Origin: Xylanivirga thermophila | GTDB taxonomy: Bacteria > Bacillota > Clostridia > Caldicoprobacterales > Xylanivirgaceae | NCBI RefSeq assembly: GCF_004138105.1 | Contig: NZ_RXHQ01000004.1 | Location: forward strand, 62,001-126,000 | Direction: 5' to 3' | Length of the DNA: 64,000 nt | In this document: in pieces, positions 27,362-36,266 of the stretch | Position numbering within the stretch: the stretch's first letter is position 1 | Layout of the letters: the number at the start of each line of letters is the position of its first letter | Translations under genes and position numbers: made by a program | Notes under the pieces: model-generated | The model's input: only the letters and a program-made list of their open reading frames with translations | The model's database searches: none | What the model was told of the DNA's origin: nothing

Positions 27362-27655
27362 TTACAACTGCATTCGCATAATTTCCTGGTAAGCCTCTAT
27401 TACCTTGTTCCGCACCTGCACTGTAAACTGCAATGCTATATCGGCCTTTTCAGCATCAATCATCACCTTATGTAAACTATCTATTTGACCAGTAGATAAT
27501 AAATTGTTATTTTGATAATCTGTAGACTGCAAAGCTTTAAGTTCACCAACAGCTTGTCCAAGCATATCTTTAAAACTAGTAATGTTAGCAATTTTCTCTC
27601 CTCTGCCTACAGACCATTTTGTAGAATTTTGTAGAGATATATCATCAATCCTCAA
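27362..27655 (-). CDS. fliE: flagellar hook-basal body junction protein FliE
   Basis: A 97-residue FliE with the C-terminal signature DIALQFTVQVRNKVIEAYQEIMRMQL and the middle VMIDAEKA. It joins the MS ring to the rod. About 140 bases separate it from the fliF start chosen here; that gap holds no recognisable terminator. Confidence 0.95.
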   Translation of the reverse strand: MRIDDISLQNSTKWSVGRGEKIANITSFKDMLGQAVGELKALQSTDYQNNNLLSTGQIDSLHKVMIDAEKADIALQFTVQVRNKVIEAYQEIMRMQL

Positions 27656-27668
27656 AGCTACTACCTCC

Positions 27669-28115
27669 TTATCTGCCTATTTCCAGTGCCTTCATAGCCA
27701 TCGTCTTTGTAGCATTAAATGCTGTTACATTGGCCTCAAACGATCTTGTAGCGGACATCATATCCACCATCTCCTTTAATGTATCCACGTTTGGAAGCTC
27801 TACATATCCGTCTTCATTGGCATCTGGATGACTTGGGTTATATACCCTTTTAAACGGTGTAGGATCTTTTGAAATGTGCACTGCCTTGACACCAGTACCT
27901 GAAAATTGCTGGCTAGTTTCATTTAGGTATTCTCCAAATGACTTTGTTTTTGATCGTTCCTGTACTACTACTAAATTTCTACGATATGGTGTTCCTTCCT
28001 CAGTTCTGGTAGTATTTGCATTTGCAATATTTTGGGAAATTACGTCCATGCGAAGTCTCTCAACTGTAAGCCCTGAAGCACTTATATCAAATGGTTGTAA
28101 AAAATTCATCGTCAC
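27669..28115 (-). CDS. flgC: flagellar basal-body rod protein FlgC
   Basis: A 148-residue FlgC. The N-terminal rod motif is SASGLTVERLRMDVISQNIANANTTRT and the C-terminal one is LKEMVDMMSATRSFEANVTAFNATKTM. The middle YVELPNVDTLKEM is typical of FlgC. The start overlaps flgB by four bases. It forms part of the proximal rod. Confidence 0.96.
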   Translation of the reverse strand: MTMNFLQPFDISASGLTVERLRMDVISQNIANANTTRTEEGTPYRRNLVVVQERSKTKSFGEYLNETSQQFSGTGVKAVHISKDPTPFKRVYNPSHPDANEDGYVELPNVDTLKEMVDMMSATRSFEANVTAFNATKTMAMKALEIGR

Positions 28116-28522
28116 CGTCTCCCTTCACTTATTACCATCTTTAGCCTTTGAAACTCTTTAGATGCTTTTAATCTAAGAGCATCGTAGTATATGGTGTTTT
28201 TAGCAAGTTCACTCATCTCCACATCTATATCCACATTGTTCCCGTCCATTCTCATCTTTGTACCATAGGTATTTTTTATTTTAGGAGCTGAATGTTGTAT
28301 ATCCATATGGCCAATATCCATATGCTTTTCCCGTGTTTTTATCCCCTTTATACCTTGTACATCCAGTGCCTGCTTTAACTCATCGGCAAAGGCAACATCT
28401 TTTCTTTTGTACATTGGGGTATCTTCATTAGCTATATTATTTGCTATTATCTGATTTCTCAGCCATGAGCCATCTAGAGCCTTTTCCAAAGTAGCCGTTC
28501 TAAAAAACATACCATTTTCCAT
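28112..28522 (-). CDS. flgB: flagellar basal-body rod protein FlgB
   Basis: A 136-residue FlgB: LRNQIIANNIANEDTPMYKRKDV at the N-terminus and NVDIDVEMSELAKNTIYYDALRL toward the end. It is the first gene of the 27.5-kb fla/che operon. An AGGAGG site lies twelve bases before the ATG. The upstream gap carries the terminator of the preceding transcription unit. Confidence 0.96.
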   Translation of the reverse strand: MENGMFFRTATLEKALDGSWLRNQIIANNIANEDTPMYKRKDVAFADELKQALDVQGIKGIKTREKHMDIGHMDIQHSAPKIKNTYGTKMRMDGNNVDIDVEMSELAKNTIYYDALRLKASKEFQRLKMVISEGRR

Positions 28523-28640
28523 ATTAATATACTACCTCCTTTCTTTATGTATAAAAAATATCATTTTCAACATATATCGACTACATTTTACCTTTTATAT
28601 ATAATTAAAACATATTTTCCACCAAAAAGCAATGAATAAA
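28523..28640 (-). promoter_or_regulatory. leader/promoter region of the fla/che operon (promoter not resolved)
   Basis: About 118 very AT-rich bases separate the DUF1292 terminator from flgB, and the operon promoter should lie here. The best sigma-A reading is TTGGTG with TATATA sixteen bases on, which is weak. A GTCGATAT string resembles a sigma-28 -10 element, but no TAAA sits at the right distance. I therefore mark the region, not a site. Confidence 0.35.
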
Positions 28641-28664
28641 AATAGAACCCCGAAGGGTTCTATT
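28641..28664 (-). terminator. intrinsic terminator after the DUF1292 gene
   Basis: A perfect 10-bp stem (AATAGAACCC/GGGTTCTATT) with a four-base loop. On the minus strand it is followed by a T-rich run (TTTTTATT). It overlaps the last bases of the DUF1292 stop codon and separates the ireB-ruvX unit from the flagellar operon. Confidence 0.85.
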
Positions 28665-28926
28665 ATTCTAAATCAGATTCCATTATTTCACTTATGGCTT
28701 CAAATACGCTATCAAGCTCATCATCATCATCTATAGTAACATATATATCCTCATCATTTTCATCTTGCTCTATCCTAAGAATTACTATGCCATCATCGTC
28801 TTCTTCATCAACTGGCCCTAAAACTATATAATCATGTGCCCCATACTCAAGAGTCATAATATATTCAAACTGTACTATATCATCATTTTCATCTACAAGC
28901 TCTATTATGTTATCCTGCTCTACCAT
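28663..28926 (-). CDS. DUF1292 family protein (YrzB-like)
   Basis: An 87-residue, extremely acidic protein that begins with NIIELVDENDD and contains FEYIMTLEYGAHDYIVL and DDDGIVILRIEQDENDE. This is the DUF1292 pattern found beside ruvX and ireB across Firmicutes. No biochemical function is established. It is five bases downstream of ruvX and ends in a strong terminator, so it is the last gene of that unit. Confidence 0.9.
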   Translation of the reverse strand: MVEQDNIIELVDENDDIVQFEYIMTLEYGAHDYIVLGPVDEEDDDGIVILRIEQDENDEDIYVTIDDDDELDSVFEAISEIMESDLE

Positions 28927-28931
28927 GATAA

Positions 28932-29363
28932 TTATTCTTCCTTTCTCTTATTATTTAAATAATCAAGGTATCCCTGAAGAATAAGCATAGCCGCCATTTT
29001 ATCAACTTTTTTTTTGCGCTTCCTTCTACTCATATCGGCTTCAATCATAATCTTGTGAGCGGATACTGTAGTAAGTCTCTCATCCCAATAGACAATTTCT
29101 GTTTCTAGATTGTCTTTTAACATATTCCCAAATTGAATTACTTTCTCACTTTGGGGACCAAGCGTGCCATTCATATTTTTAGGGAGACCTAGAACTATAC
29201 TTTCCGGCTTATACATCTCAACCATTTTAGATATCTTCTTTATGTCAGTCTCATCATCCTTACGTTCTATGGTTCCGATACCCTGAGCTGTCCAGCCCAG
29301 TTGGTCGCTTACAGCCACTCCAATCCATCTATCTCCTACATCCATGGACAAAATCCTCAACAA
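28932..29363 (-). CDS. ruvX: RNase H-like nuclease/16S pre-rRNA processing factor RuvX (YqgF)
   Basis: A 143-residue YqgF-family protein: [16 protein letters not shown] near the N-terminus holds the first catalytic Asp, [19 protein letters not shown] is the family signature, and YWDERLTT is the second acidic site. Proposed roles are pre-16S rRNA end processing and Holliday junction resolution. It starts at TTG (29363), with GGAGGAAAAG directly upstream; a second TTG follows immediately. Confidence 0.94.
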   Translation of the reverse strand: MLRILSMDVGDRWIGVAVSDQLGWTAQGIGTIERKDDETDIKKISKMVEMYKPESIVLGLPKNMNGTLGPQSEKVIQFGNMLKDNLETEIVYWDERLTTVSAHKIMIEADMSRRKRKKKVDKMAAMLILQGYLDYLNNKRKEE

Positions 29364-29479
29364 CTTTTCCTCCTAAACTAATATAACCGTGCAGCCGATT
29401 ATTTATGAATAAAACTACAATAGCCATACAATACTTACCCTTAAATATATCAAGTAGTAAAGATAGGATATCTGTAGTA

Positions 29480-29749
29480 TTATAAATCTTTAATATTTTG
29501 CTCCATATAATACCGTATTAATTCTTCCAGAAGCTCGTCCCGTTCCAAACGTCTAATTAATGAACGTGCATTGTTATGGCTAGTAATATAAGTAGGATCA
29601 CCAGATATAAAATATCCTACCAGCTGATTAATAGGATCATATCCCTTTTCCCTCAGTGCATCGAATACCTTTAGGAGTATATCATGTGGCGTATCTGATA
29701 TATCTTTTGCAATTCTAAACTGCACAGTTTCCTGACGATCACGATCCAT
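29480..29749 (-). CDS. ireB: IreB family regulatory phosphoprotein (UPF0297)
   Basis: An 89-residue protein with [14 protein letters not shown] at the N-terminus and [36 protein letters not shown], the UPF0297/DUF965 signature. In Enterococcus faecalis IreB is a substrate of the PASTA kinase IreK, phosphorylated on N-terminal threonines, and affects cephalosporin resistance. One N-terminal Thr (Thr7) is present here. It lies between alaS and ruvX, the conserved Firmicutes arrangement, 116 bases before ruvX. Confidence 0.93.
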   Translation of the reverse strand: MDRDRQETVQFRIAKDISDTPHDILLKVFDALREKGYDPINQLVGYFISGDPTYITSHNNARSLIRRLERDELLEELIRYYMEQNIKDL

Positions 29750-29785
29750 AAAACATACCTACTTTCCAATATCTACTTAATATCT

Positions 29786-29814
29786 ATAATACTTCATTTA
29801 TTGGTTTTTTTCAA
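29786..29814 (-). promoter_or_regulatory. sigma-A promoter of ireB
   Basis: TTGAAA at 29814-29809 and TATTAT at 29791-29786 with a 17-base spacer. Predicted transcription start is near 29779, about 30 bases before the ireB ATG. It suggests that ireB-ruvX-DUF1292 can be expressed apart from alaS. Confidence 0.7.
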
Positions 29815-29848
29815 ACATTAAATTTAATTATTATTGTTTTTGTTTTTA

Positions 29849-32488
29849 TTAAGCTAACTGGGTTGCCAATATTTTTTCTACATATTCCAATGCTTTATCA
29901 ACCTTACTTGGATCTTTGCCTCCCGCCTGAGCCATATCGGGTCTTCCACCCCCGCCTCCTCCGGCCACTTTTGCAACTTCCCTTATGAGATTACCAGCAT
30001 GAATACCTTGTTTGACAACATCCTTTGTAGCTGCGGCAACAAAAAACACCTTGGATCCTTGAGTTGAAGCCAATACCACAATACCTGAACCTAATTTATC
30101 CCGCAAAACATCCGCCATTTTTCTTAGCCCATCCATATCCTGTTCATCAAGTTTAACTGCTATATAACTTATACCGTTTACCTCTTTCTTATGCTTCAGT
30201 ATATCATCCAAAGAATTGATGGCAAGCTTACTCCTAAGCATATCTATCTCCCTTTGCTTATCCTTTATCTGCCCAATTAGCATATCGATTCTTTTAGGTA
30301 AGTCCTGTGTGCTAGTCTTTAATTCTACAGTCATCTCTTTAAGTATATCATCAAGCCTTACCATATGCATATAGGCATTCATGCCTGTTATTGCTTCTAT
30401 CCTTCTAATACCTGCAGCAACACCAGACTCACCTAATATCTTAAATACTCCCGCCTGGGCAGTATTTTTAAGGTGTGTACCACCACATAATTCTATGCTA
30501 AAATCATCTATTTTAACTACCCTTACTATATCGCCATATTTTTCGCCAAATAATGCTGTAGCCCCCATATGCTTTGCATCATCAAAAGATGTTTCAATTG
30601 TCTCTACATCCATAGATTCCAGTATTTTTTCATTTACTATCTTCTCTACCTTTGCCAATTCCTCGTCGCTAAGGGGTGCAAAATGAGAAAAATCAAATCT
30701 AAGTTTATCTGGAGCAACAAAGGACCCTGACTGCTCTACATGATTCCCTAGCACCTCTCTTAAAGCTTTATGCAAAAGATGGGTACATGTATGATTTCTA
30801 GTAGCTGCCATTCGTAGATTCTTATCTACTTTTGCCGTTACTTCTTCACAAGTAGATATGGTACCTTCTACTACTTTACCTTTGTGAATAATACGATTCC
30901 CATATATCTTTTGTGTATCTTCAACAACTATTTTCCCATTATCACCTTTTATTATGCCCTTATCTCCTACCTGGCCTCCACTTTCTCCATAAAAAGGTGT
31001 TTTATCTAACAATAGAATCACATTGTCATCTTTTTCAGCCTTTTCGCAAAGTTCATTATCCTTTATTATATTAATCACTTTACTTTTAGTTTCAAGAACA
31101 TCATAACCCTTAAAAGCAGTAGAAATATCAGTATCTATTACATCATATAAATTATCTTCTGTTCCCATATAATTAGTCTCATGCCTAGCAGACCTCGCCC
31201 GTTCACGTTGAATTTCCATTTCTTTTTTAAAACTTGACTCATCAACGTCCATGTTATGCTCTGCAAGTATCTCCTTTGTTAGATCCAATGGGAAACCATA
31301 GGTATCATATAATCTAAATGCCCTTTCTCCGTCTAATTGATGTATATTATTTTTATCCATATCTTCTATAAATGTCTGTAGTATGGATAAACCTTGATCT
31401 ATGGTTTGATCAAAGCGCTCCTCTTCCATCTCGATTACCTTTAATATATAATCTCTTTTTTCCTTAAGCTCAGGATACGCCTTATGTGACTCCCTTATTG
31501 CAATATCAGCTATCTGACTCAAAAAGGGCCTATCTATACCAAGCAATTTGCCATGCCTTGCCGCACGTCTAAGCAGTCTTCTAAGTACATAGCCTCTTCC
31601 TTCATTAGAAGGAAGAATACCATCTGATATCATAAAAATAGTCCCACGAATATGATCAGTTATTACTCTTAAGGAAATATCTGTCTTTTTGTTCTGCCCA
31701 TATTGTACTCTTGCTATGTCACTAACTCCCTCCATGATCTTCCTTATAGTGTCTACTTCAAATAGAGAATCTACCCCCTGCATAATTGCAGCGATCCTCT
31801 CCAATCCCATACCCGTATCTATATTGGGATGTGACAGTCTAGTATAATTGCCTTCTTCATCCTTGTTAAATTGTGTAAAAACCAGATTCCAAAATTCTAC
31901 AAATCTATCACAATCGCATCCTATAGCACAATCTTCCTTGCCGCATCCCTTATCTGGCCCCCTATCAAAGTATATCTCAGAACATGGACCACAAGGGCCT
32001 ACGCCTATTTCCCAAAAATTATCCTCCTTACCCATACGCACAATACGCTCAGCAGGAACACCTATTTTATCATGCCAAATATCAAATGCTTCGTCATCGT
32101 CTTGGTAAATTGTAACCCATAATTTGTCTACAGGTAGTTTCAAATCTTCAGTAATGAACTCCCATGCCCAACTAATAGCCTCTTCCTTAAAATAATCTCC
32201 AAAAGAGAAATTACCTAGCATTTCAAAGAATGTACCATGTCTAGCAGTTATACCTACTCTTTCAATGTCTGGAGTTCGAATACATTTTTGGCATGTAGTA
32301 ACTCGCTTCTTTGGAGGTACTTCCTGCCCCGTAAAATATGGTTTAAGAGGCGCCATACCTGCGTTTATCAATAATAAACTTTTATCGCTTTTAGGTACAA
32401 GCGAAAAACTAGGAAGTACCAAATGTTCCTTACCCTCAAAAAATCTTAAAAATCTCTCTCTTACCTCGTTTAATCCCAGTTGTTCCAT
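29849..32488 (-). CDS. alaS: alanyl-tRNA synthetase
   Basis: A full-length 879-residue AlaS. The N-terminal class II catalytic core includes [27 protein letters not shown] and motif 2/3 elements. The editing domain has the zinc-binding HxxxH (NHTCTHLL) and a later CGGTH. The C-terminal C-Ala domain ends with the glycine run [15 protein letters not shown]. It attaches alanine to tRNA-Ala and clears mischarged Ser and Gly. It is preceded by a consensus promoter and a structured leader. Confidence 0.98.
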   Translation of the reverse strand: MEQLGLNEVRERFLRFFEGKEHLVLPSFSLVPKSDKSLLLINAGMAPLKPYFTGQEVPPKKRVTTCQKCIRTPDIERVGITARHGTFFEMLGNFSFGDYFKEEAISWAWEFITEDLKLPVDKLWVTIYQDDDEAFDIWHDKIGVPAERIVRMGKEDNFWEIGVGPCGPCSEIYFDRGPDKGCGKEDCAIGCDCDRFVEFWNLVFTQFNKDEEGNYTRLSHPNIDTGMGLERIAAIMQGVDSLFEVDTIRKIMEGVSDIARVQYGQNKKTDISLRVITDHIRGTIFMISDGILPSNEGRGYVLRRLLRRAARHGKLLGIDRPFLSQIADIAIRESHKAYPELKEKRDYILKVIEMEEERFDQTIDQGLSILQTFIEDMDKNNIHQLDGERAFRLYDTYGFPLDLTKEILAEHNMDVDESSFKKEMEIQRERARSARHETNYMGTEDNLYDVIDTDISTAFKGYDVLETKSKVINIIKDNELCEKAEKDDNVILLLDKTPFYGESGGQVGDKGIIKGDNGKIVVEDTQKIYGNRIIHKGKVVEGTISTCEEVTAKVDKNLRMAATRNHTCTHLLHKALREVLGNHVEQSGSFVAPDKLRFDFSHFAPLSDEELAKVEKIVNEKILESMDVETIETSFDDAKHMGATALFGEKYGDIVRVVKIDDFSIELCGGTHLKNTAQAGVFKILGESGVAAGIRRIEAITGMNAYMHMVRLDDILKEMTVELKTSTQDLPKRIDMLIGQIKDKQREIDMLRSKLAINSLDDILKHKKEVNGISYIAVKLDEQDMDGLRKMADVLRDKLGSGIVVLASTQGSKVFFVAAATKDVVKQGIHAGNLIREVAKVAGGGGGGRPDMAQAGGKDPSKVDKALEYVEKILATQLA

Positions 32489-32529
32489 AAGAATTCCCTC
32501 CGTTTTTTGCTGCCAATTTTAAAGAATAA

Positions 32530-32569
32530 GCGCCCCATTCCTATTTGGAAGGGACGCACACATATGTGC
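32530..32569 (-). promoter_or_regulatory. structured hairpin leader of alaS (candidate attenuator)
   Basis: Within the 110-nt untranslated leader of alaS the RNA can form a long GC-rich hairpin (GCGUCCCUUCC/GGAAUGGGGCGC, 32530-32557), followed by UUAUUCUUU. Just upstream is a competing GCACA/UGUGC hairpin that shares bases with it. No T-box core motif or specifier stem is present. Terminator/antiterminator switching is possible but unproven. Confidence 0.45.
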
Positions 32570-32604
32570 TAATTGATTTTACCGAAACACTCACTCTAAA
32601 CTGA

Positions 32605-32633
32605 ATTATATAAAAGCTAGTTATATTTGTCAA
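32605..32633 (-). promoter_or_regulatory. consensus sigma-A promoter of alaS
   Basis: TTGACA at 32633-32628 and TATAAT at 32610-32605 with a 17-base spacer, a perfect match to the consensus. Predicted start is near 32598, giving a leader of about 110 nt before the alaS ATG. Confidence 0.85.
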
Positions 32634-32720
32634 TATAAATAAAAATGATCTACAATTCACAATATGGACTATATTGGTATAAAACTTAAGTAGGCTTATG
32701 CTATACTCCTAGAAATTATT

Positions 32721-33764
32721 TTAACCTATAGAAACAATACTCCTATATAAATTTTTAAGTATTATTCTAAGTGTAAGCATAACAGGTATAGCTAGGAACA
32801 TGCCCCCTATCCCAAAGAATAAACCACCTATCCACAAACCTAATATTATATATACGGGATGTATCTCCATATGATGCCCCATCATCTTAGGCGTTATTAC
32901 ATTACCCTCTAGCTGTTGCACTATAATAACTACTATAATAGTCCATACAAATTTCTGGGGACTGCTTAACAATGACATTATAGCCGCAGGAATAGCCCCT
33001 AAGACCGGTCCAAAATATGGTATTATCTCAAATATTCCGCAAATAAGACCTAGCACCAGCGCATATGGAAGCCTTATTATCAAAAACCCTATAGTGGAAA
33101 ATATACCTATTATCAATGATATAAAGAGCTGTACCCTTATAAACTGTCTAAGTACCATATGTATCTCTGATACCATTTGTATAATATTCGGTCTCCATTT
33201 ATATGGAAGAATATTTATGCTAATTTCCTTAAAATGCTCTCTATCCTTTAAAAAATAATAGCTTATAATAGGTACCATAAATAATTCACCGATATGCATT
33301 ATCCTGTCTATTATGTTACTTACAAATGAGGTAATCCCTCCAATGATTTTTGCTTGTAGCTTTTGTATATACTGATGTATGCTAAGCATTAAAGTATCTG
33401 GTAAATCTATTTTTTCAAATTTAAGCTGCAAGTTTTCTATAAAATCTTGTATTTGCAATGTAAACTTAGGAAGATTCTTTATAAATGTGTTAAACTCTCG
33501 CCCTAGAATGGGCATGAACAATAAGATAAACAATATAAATACAAGTGCTATGGTAATAAATAATACAAGTGCTGCCAAATATGAAGGCATCTTTTTCTCT
33601 AATGGCTCAACTAACGGTACTAGAATATACGCTAATGCAGCAGAATAAAAGATTATCTTAAGTACACTTATAACCTTCGTCCATTTCCATATTATTATAC
33701 TGCCTAAAATTATTATTACCAATAAGAACAATACAATATTTCCCCATTTAATTTTCCTTTGCAT
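32721..33764 (-). CDS. AI-2E family transporter (YtvI/PerM-like permease)
   Basis: A 347-residue membrane protein with about seven membrane helices: two at the N-terminus, one near residue 65-85, and a cluster in the second half containing PYALVLGLICGIFEIIPYFGPVLGAIPAAI, the AI-2E family signature. Members include TqsA, the Na+/H+ antiporter-like Halobacillus protein and PerM; the substrate cannot be read from sequence, and autoinducer export should not be assumed. Such a permease gene commonly lies upstream of alaS in Clostridia. Confidence 0.9.
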   Translation of the reverse strand: MQRKIKWGNIVLFLLVIIILGSIIIWKWTKVISVLKIIFYSAALAYILVPLVEPLEKKMPSYLAALVLFITIALVFILFILLFMPILGREFNTFIKNLPKFTLQIQDFIENLQLKFEKIDLPDTLMLSIHQYIQKLQAKIIGGITSFVSNIIDRIMHIGELFMVPIISYYFLKDREHFKEISINILPYKWRPNIIQMVSEIHMVLRQFIRVQLFISLIIGIFSTIGFLIIRLPYALVLGLICGIFEIIPYFGPVLGAIPAAIMSLLSSPQKFVWTIIVVIIVQQLEGNVITPKMMGHHMEIHPVYIILGLWIGGLFFGIGGMFLAIPVMLTLRIILKNLYRSIVSIG

Positions 33765-33791
33765 ATTTTATTTCCTTTATCTTAACAAATT

Positions 33792-33812
33792 GAAAAGGGA
33801 CATAAGTCCCTT
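33792..33812 (-). terminator. terminator-like hairpin after the 53-codon gene
   Basis: AAGGGAC/GTCCCTT stem with a TTAT loop directly after the TAG of the small gene at 33813. On the minus strand TTTTC follows, so the T-tract is short and termination may be partial, with readthrough into the permease gene. Confidence 0.6.
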
Positions 33813-33974
33813 CTATTTTTTTAACGTTATACGATAAAATCCATCTACTATATTTCTCCCGCCATCAAGTATCCTTCTCCTTGTTCTTTTATCCAAACGG
33901 GGCATTATAAACATACTAGCAGCCAAACCAAACATGCTTCCTCTTATAAAACCCCTTATATACCTATTTTTCAA
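33813..33974 (-). CDS. small basic protein, 53 residues, hypothetical
   Basis: A short frame starting at TTG (33974) preceded by a GGAAGGGATGTGAT ribosome binding region and ending at TAG. The protein begins MKNRYIRGFIRGSM, has a short hydrophobic stretch GLAASMFIMP, then a basic RRRILDGGRNIVDGF segment. The pattern resembles short YtxH-like membrane-associated proteins encoded near alaS in Clostridia, but I do not recognise a named family. A terminator-type hairpin directly behind the stop codon supports a real gene end. Function is unknown. Confidence 0.65.
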   Translation of the reverse strand: MKNRYIRGFIRGSMFGLAASMFIMPRLDKRTRRRILDGGRNIVDGFYRITLKK

Positions 33975-33990
33975 AATATCACATCCCTTC

Positions 33991-34524
33991 CTATTCTAGT
34001 TTGTTAAAAAAAATATTTTTTATTCCCTTATTATAGGGTTTTATATCATCCTGCTGATTATAACCTATTATAAGAGCTTCCATATCATTATTGTATGGCA
34101 ATCTACAGGATATAAAGCTTCGCCCTTGTACAAAATCATCGAAAAAGCCCTTAGATATTTCATAGCCTTCTACTCTGCCCGTTTCACTATCTATTAATAT
34201 ATCACTTACCTTTCCAATCTCATACCCATCTTCCCTAAGTACCCTTGCACCAATCATAGATACACCTATATTATCCGTATTTATAATACGAGAATCTTCA
34301 TTGGGATAACTTACTATAACCGCATATCTTCCCAAAGATATTATATCTTTGTTTGATATTAAAGCACCTTTCGTGTTCAAACCCTTTGTGTTTATTACGA
34401 TTCCAGATATTCTATAATTATCCGGGGTAAAAATAACATTTATAATATACCCTAGCTGTTCACCTGTATAGTTGGATAAAACAGGCAATCCCATCAAATT
34501 TTCTCGCCTTATTAAGTCACCCAT
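33991..34524 (-). CDS. PRC-barrel domain protein
   Basis: From the ATG at 34524 the protein has 177 residues. A frame extending to 34641 exists, but its first codons lie inside the serA terminator hairpin, and AGGGGA is placed for 34524. Two PRC-barrel repeats are visible: NLMGLPVLSNYTGEQLGYIINVIF and MIGARVLREDGYEIGKVSDILID. PRC barrels occur in RimM, photosynthetic reaction centre H subunits and many small uncharacterised Firmicutes proteins of this type. Function is unknown. The neighbourhood PRC-barrel, small protein, AI-2E permease, alaS may form one unit. Confidence 0.85.
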   Translation of the reverse strand: MGDLIRRENLMGLPVLSNYTGEQLGYIINVIFTPDNYRISGIVINTKGLNTKGALISNKDIISLGRYAVIVSYPNEDSRIINTDNIGVSMIGARVLREDGYEIGKVSDILIDSETGRVEGYEISKGFFDDFVQGRSFISCRLPYNNDMEALIIGYNQQDDIKPYNKGIKNIFFNKLE

Positions 34525-34614
34525 ATCAATCATTCCCCTATTTTTAGTATAAAGTCTCATACTATATTTTTTGTATTTAGCAAAAAAAGATGCGGTACAT
34601 AAATTGGATAATAT

Positions 34615-34646
34615 AAAAAATCCCCCGATAACTCTTGTCATCGGGG
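34615..34646 (-). terminator. intrinsic terminator of serA
   Basis: CCCCGAT/ATCGGGG stem with extra AC/GT pairing and a run of six to seven T on the minus strand (GGGGGATTTTTTAT). It lies 12 bases after the serA stop. Confidence 0.9.
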
Positions 34647-34657
34647 TGCAAAATTAA

Positions 34658-36241
34658 TTATAAATTTATTTGACATACCTTTAAAATACCATCTACATTC
34701 TCCATCATCTTAATATTCTCTTTAGATAGGGCATTATCTACGTTCAAGATCATTAGAGCTTCTTCATTTCCTTTTATCCTGCTCACCTTCATAGAAGCAA
34801 TATTAATGCCGCTAAGTCCTATAATAGTACCTATCTGGCCTATAACTCCCGGTTTATCTATGTTCTTTATGACCAGTATATGGGGTGTAGGTACAATATC
34901 CACATCATATCCAAAGAAATTGACAATCCTTATCTCTTCTTTTCCGAATATGGTGCCAGCAAATGTAGTACAACCTTTCTTGGTATATATCTTGAGACTA
35001 ACAAGATTTGTATAATGTTCAAGCTTTCTAGTTACACCCTCTACCACTTCGATACCCATATTTTTTACAATAAACTCAGCATTTACGAAATTAACCCGTT
35101 CTTCCACTATGCCATTTAAAAGTCCAGATAGATAGGATAACGTTATAAGTTTCGTTTCCTGTTCTATTATATCTCCACTATAGGTAATCTCAACTTTTTT
35201 AATAGGTTCATCATCTATGGCATAATATAATTTACCCAAAATCTCTGCCATCTTAAGATAAGGAGATAATATATCCATATCATGTACCCTCAAACCCGAT
35301 AGATTTACTGCACTTACAATATTGCCCTTAAGAGCCTGTGATACCTGTTCAGCAATGGCAATACCTACATTTTCCTGAGCTTCCATTGTAGAAGCACCCA
35401 AATGGGGAGTAAGCACTATATTATCAAGCTGTAAAAACGGGTGGTCAAATGAACCATCTTTAGGTTCAGTTTTGTATACATCCATGGCAGCACCGGCTAT
35501 TTTCTTTTCCTTCAACGCATCAAAAAGGCCCTCTTCATCCACAAGTCCACCACGTGCACAGTTTACAATCATCAAATTGGGTTTTGCCATATCCAATTCC
35601 TCTTTTCCTATAATCCCCAAAGTCTGATCAGTCTTTGGAAGATGTAGAGTTATAAAATCCGCCCTCTTCATTATCTCTTCTACTTTGGTAACCTTTTCTA
35701 CCCCTATTTTTTCAAAGCGTTCATCATTTATATATGGATCATAGCCAATAACCTTCATACCAAATGCCCTTAATCTAGTGGCTACTATAGATCCAATACG
35801 ACCTAGTCCCATAACTGCTACCGTTTTTCCAAATAACTCCGTGCCTTTATATTTACCTCTATCCCATCTATTTTCCTTAAGACTCATGTTTGCTTGGGGT
35901 ATTTTTCTAGCTAACGCCAGCATAAGGGCTATTGTATGCTCTGCAGTAGAGATATTGTTACTCGTAGGAGTATTTACTACTATTATACCCTTCAAAGTAG
36001 CCGCTTCCAAATCGATATTATCAACTCCATTACCAGCCCGACCTACTACCTTTAAATTTACTCCCCTATCCAGTACCTCTTTTGTAACTTTGGTTGCACT
36101 TCTAACTATAATAGCATCATAATCACCTATGCATTCGAGGAGCGAGTCGGGAGTAAGATCCGTTTTGATATCCACATCAAATTGGTCTTTCAAGAGATCT
36201 ATACCACTCTGAGCTATCTTTTCTGCCACAAGTACCTTCAT
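34658..36241 (-). CDS. serA: D-3-phosphoglycerate dehydrogenase
   Basis: A 527-residue SerA of the long type. It has the Rossmann NAD motif GLGRIG at residues 145-150, VNCARGGLVDEEGL with the catalytic-region Arg, and TPHLGAST with the catalytic His. An intervening (ASB) domain spans about 320-450, and a C-terminal ACT domain contains NIDKPGVIGQIGTIIGLSGINIASM. It oxidises 3-phosphoglycerate, the first step of serine synthesis; the ACT domain is the likely serine sensor. It follows the aminotransferase gene by 25 bases, under a serine T-box. Confidence 0.97.
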   Translation of the reverse strand: MKVLVAEKIAQSGIDLLKDQFDVDIKTDLTPDSLLECIGDYDAIIVRSATKVTKEVLDRGVNLKVVGRAGNGVDNIDLEAATLKGIIVVNTPTSNNISTAEHTIALMLALARKIPQANMSLKENRWDRGKYKGTELFGKTVAVMGLGRIGSIVATRLRAFGMKVIGYDPYINDERFEKIGVEKVTKVEEIMKRADFITLHLPKTDQTLGIIGKEELDMAKPNLMIVNCARGGLVDEEGLFDALKEKKIAGAAMDVYKTEPKDGSFDHPFLQLDNIVLTPHLGASTMEAQENVGIAIAEQVSQALKGNIVSAVNLSGLRVHDMDILSPYLKMAEILGKLYYAIDDEPIKKVEITYSGDIIEQETKLITLSYLSGLLNGIVEERVNFVNAEFIVKNMGIEVVEGVTRKLEHYTNLVSLKIYTKKGCTTFAGTIFGKEEIRIVNFFGYDVDIVPTPHILVIKNIDKPGVIGQIGTIIGLSGINIASMKVSRIKGNEEALMILNVDNALSKENIKMMENVDGILKVCQINL

Positions 36242-36266
36242 ATTAGTTCCCTCCTATTATTTAATA

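Noticed and set aside
28540-28620. Sigma-28 promoter before flgB
   Set aside because: A GTCGATAT string is present but no TAAA element at 14-16 bases; evidence too weak to call.
32489-32640. Alanine T-box before alaS
   Set aside because: No GGTGG-ACC core, no stem I and no specifier context; the leader is too short.
34525-34641. N-terminal extension of the PRC-barrel protein
   Set aside because: The first codons fall in the serA terminator hairpin; the ATG at 34524 has the correctly spaced AGGGGA.
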